From: JACMLD01 sp963705285
GTDB lineage: Bacteria; Bacteroidota; Bacteroidia; Chitinophagales; Chitinophagaceae
Assembly: GCA_963705285.1 (NCBI GenBank)
Contig: OY970066.1
Location: 3,224,001 to 3,288,000 of the forward strand
Length of the DNA: 64,000 nt
Direction: 5' to 3'
How positions within the stretch are numbered: the stretch's first letter is position 1; each line of letters starts with the position of its first letter. Of this stretch, positions 62,915 through 64,000 are shown in pieces. A model generated the notes under the pieces. The model saw only the letters and a program-made list of their open reading frames with translations, was not told the DNA's origin and did not search any database. A program made the translations under genes and the position numbers.

Positions 62915-64000
62915 CTATCTCTTCTTCAAAATAGTTACAGCTAGCGATGGATCGTTCATCAACCGGTCCATTTCACTAATCACGAGGTCTTCAATATCTT
63001 GTTTAACCTGCAAATAATTGCGTTGAATCATGGTATTATTCAACTGGCGAACAACGGGAAGAGGCTTATAATTTGTTTGTTCTGTTTTTAACGCTTCGTG
63101 ATCATTTCTTATGGCACAATGAAAGGTTTTCAGGTCTATTTTGCAATCCGGATCATCTGCTACCATTCCAACAAATTCACCCGAACTTAGGCTCGCGATT
63201 TTCGATGCAGGAATACTGCTTTCGAGTTGTCTCGACTTACTGATTGATGTGTCTGAGCGATTGATAGATATGCTGGATCTGTCCTGCATAATTTTTCCAA
63301 ACCGTTCGGATAGTTGTTTCGCGGTTTCTCCTGTGACCTGCCCGCTGATAATGTTGCCGGTAATATTCATAATAACGTCTGCCTGGTCCTTGCCGTAGTC
63401 TTTTTTCAGCTGACTGAAATCCTGGATACCAATAGCAGTAGCAACCTTATTGCTTCTGGCCGTTGCAATAAGGCTGTCAATATTGTTGAGGTAAATAGTG
63501 GGGAACTCATCGAAGATCAAACTGCTTTTGAGTTTACCTTTTTTGTTCACCAGTTTTACAAGTCGGTTCACATATAGTGAAAGCACTGCCCCATAAGTCT
63601 GAATCTTTTGCGGATTATTGCCTACGCAAAGGATCTTGGGTGCGAGCGGATTATTGATGTCGAGATTAAAATCATTTCCTGATAACACGTAATAAAGTTG
63701 AGGCGAAGACAACCGTGCCATGGCTACTTTGCCGGAAGCAATTTGACCTTCCAGTTGTTCCATGGCGTCATGCAGGTACGCGTTAATGAATGGATTAATA
63801 AGTACGTCTATTTCTTTTTCGGTCCTGAGGATTGAAAAGAGTTTTTCATATTCTACTTGCATTAGTTCTATTACGTGGGGCAGCGTGCAAAATTCTCCAT
63901 CCTGGTATTTTCGTAAGAACCAAATAATGGCTGTCAAAAAATTGATAGGGGATTCCACAAAAAAGTCGCCCTGGCGTTTTATCCATTCGCGGTTAAGACC
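62915..64000 (-). CDS. traG: Conjugative coupling protein TraG/VirD4, C-terminal part (runs off the window)
   Basis: At least 362 residues; the frame is open to the window edge (reads GLNREWIKRQGDFFVESPIN before the first internal Met), so the start lies outside. Contains the TraG C-terminal region with Walker-B-like SLIFDEFPTIYLNN, SNKVATAIGIQDFSQLK and ISGQVTGETAKQLSERFGK. This ATPase links relaxosome and type IV secretion channel in Bacteroidota conjugative transposons. It indicates a conjugative element continuing to the right, a possible helper for the mobilizable element described here. Confidence 0.88.
   Translation of the reverse strand, partial: GLNREWIKRQGDFFVESPINFLTAIIWFLRKYQDGEFCTLPHVIELMQVEYEKLFSILRTEKEIDVLINPFINAYLHDAMEQLEGQIASGKVAMARLSSPQLYYVLSGNDFNLDINNPLAPKILCVGNNPQKIQTYGAVLSLYVNRLVKLVNKKGKLKSSLIFDEFPTIYLNNIDSLIATARSNKVATAIGIQDFSQLKKDYGKDQADVIMNITGNIISGQVTGETAKQLSERFGKIMQDRSSISINRSDTSISKSRQLESSIPASKIASLSSGEFVGMVADDPDCKIDLKTFHCAIRNDHEALKTEQTNYKPLPVVRQLNNTMIQRNYLQVKQDIEDLVISEMDRLMNDPSLAVTILKKR

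Noticed and set aside
1..64000. CRISPR arrays, rRNA genes, complete tRNA genes
   Set aside because: No regularly spaced repeat array, no rRNA sequence and no full cloverleaf seen; only the tRNA 3' fragment at 6771-6797.

Overview
The window comes from a Bacteroidota genome, most likely a Chitinophagaceae-type soil or freshwater bacterium (inference). The grounds are two SusC/SusD pairs, many Sec/lipoprotein signal peptides on secreted enzymes, a TAnnTTTG-type promoter, Bacteroidota-type mobilization and integrase genes, and low G+C with A/T-rich spacers. No rRNA, complete tRNA or CRISPR array was seen.

Layout. (1) 1-6.35 kb: a universal stress protein, an APC-type permease, a small lipoprotein, and a translationally coupled DUF389 / NhaD antiporter pair. 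(2) 6.78-56.26 kb: what reads as one integrative mobilizable element of about 49.5 kb. It begins in a 27-nt tRNA 3' fragment and is bounded by the 14-bp direct repeat CCGTCCGGTCCGCA. An 11-bp motif (TTTAGTYGAAY) occurs twice inside each end, as expected of integrase arm sites. Its right end holds the transfer module: an HTH protein, a CHC2/Toprim primase-like protein, MobC, relaxase, an AbiEii-type toxin-antitoxin pair and a tyrosine recombinase. (3) 8.2-49.8 kb, inside that element: about 41.5 kb of genes all on the minus strand, forming a pectin utilization locus. (4) 56.5-64 kb: mobile-element debris, with a second integrase cut by an IS3-family insertion, a truncated membrane-protein gene, a P-loop kinase, an IS110 transposase, orphan lipoproteins, a half cupin and the C-terminal part of a conjugative coupling protein (TraG).

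How the pectin locus may work. Outside the cell and in the periplasm, PL1 (two), PL10, GH28 and GH105 enzymes would cut homogalacturonan-type chains. A GH140 protein (family of the rhamnogalacturonan-II apiosidase), a DUF5060 putative glycosidase and five DUF1593 proteins with a nucleoside-hydrolase-like metal motif would remove side chains. SusCD systems import oligosaccharides. Unusually, the same strand also encodes a ribose-type ABC importer, a fucose-isomerase-like protein, a glycerol-kinase-like FGGY kinase, a two-subunit transketolase and a DeoR regulator. With the GH140 gene this matches the logic of the apiose to apulose to apulose-4-phosphate transketolase route, so I infer a complete apiose release-and-catabolism system on a mobile element. 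A direct repeat of TTTC with exactly 10-bp phasing lies upstream of both susC genes, of one pectate lyase gene and of the deoR gene, and is a candidate shared operator.

Oddities include probable frameshifts near the 3' ends of the GH140 and primase genes, a duplicated and decayed 5' end of the HTH gene on the far side of the pectin locus, and a two-copy intergenic repeat whose hairpin arms differ in sequence but keep their pairing.
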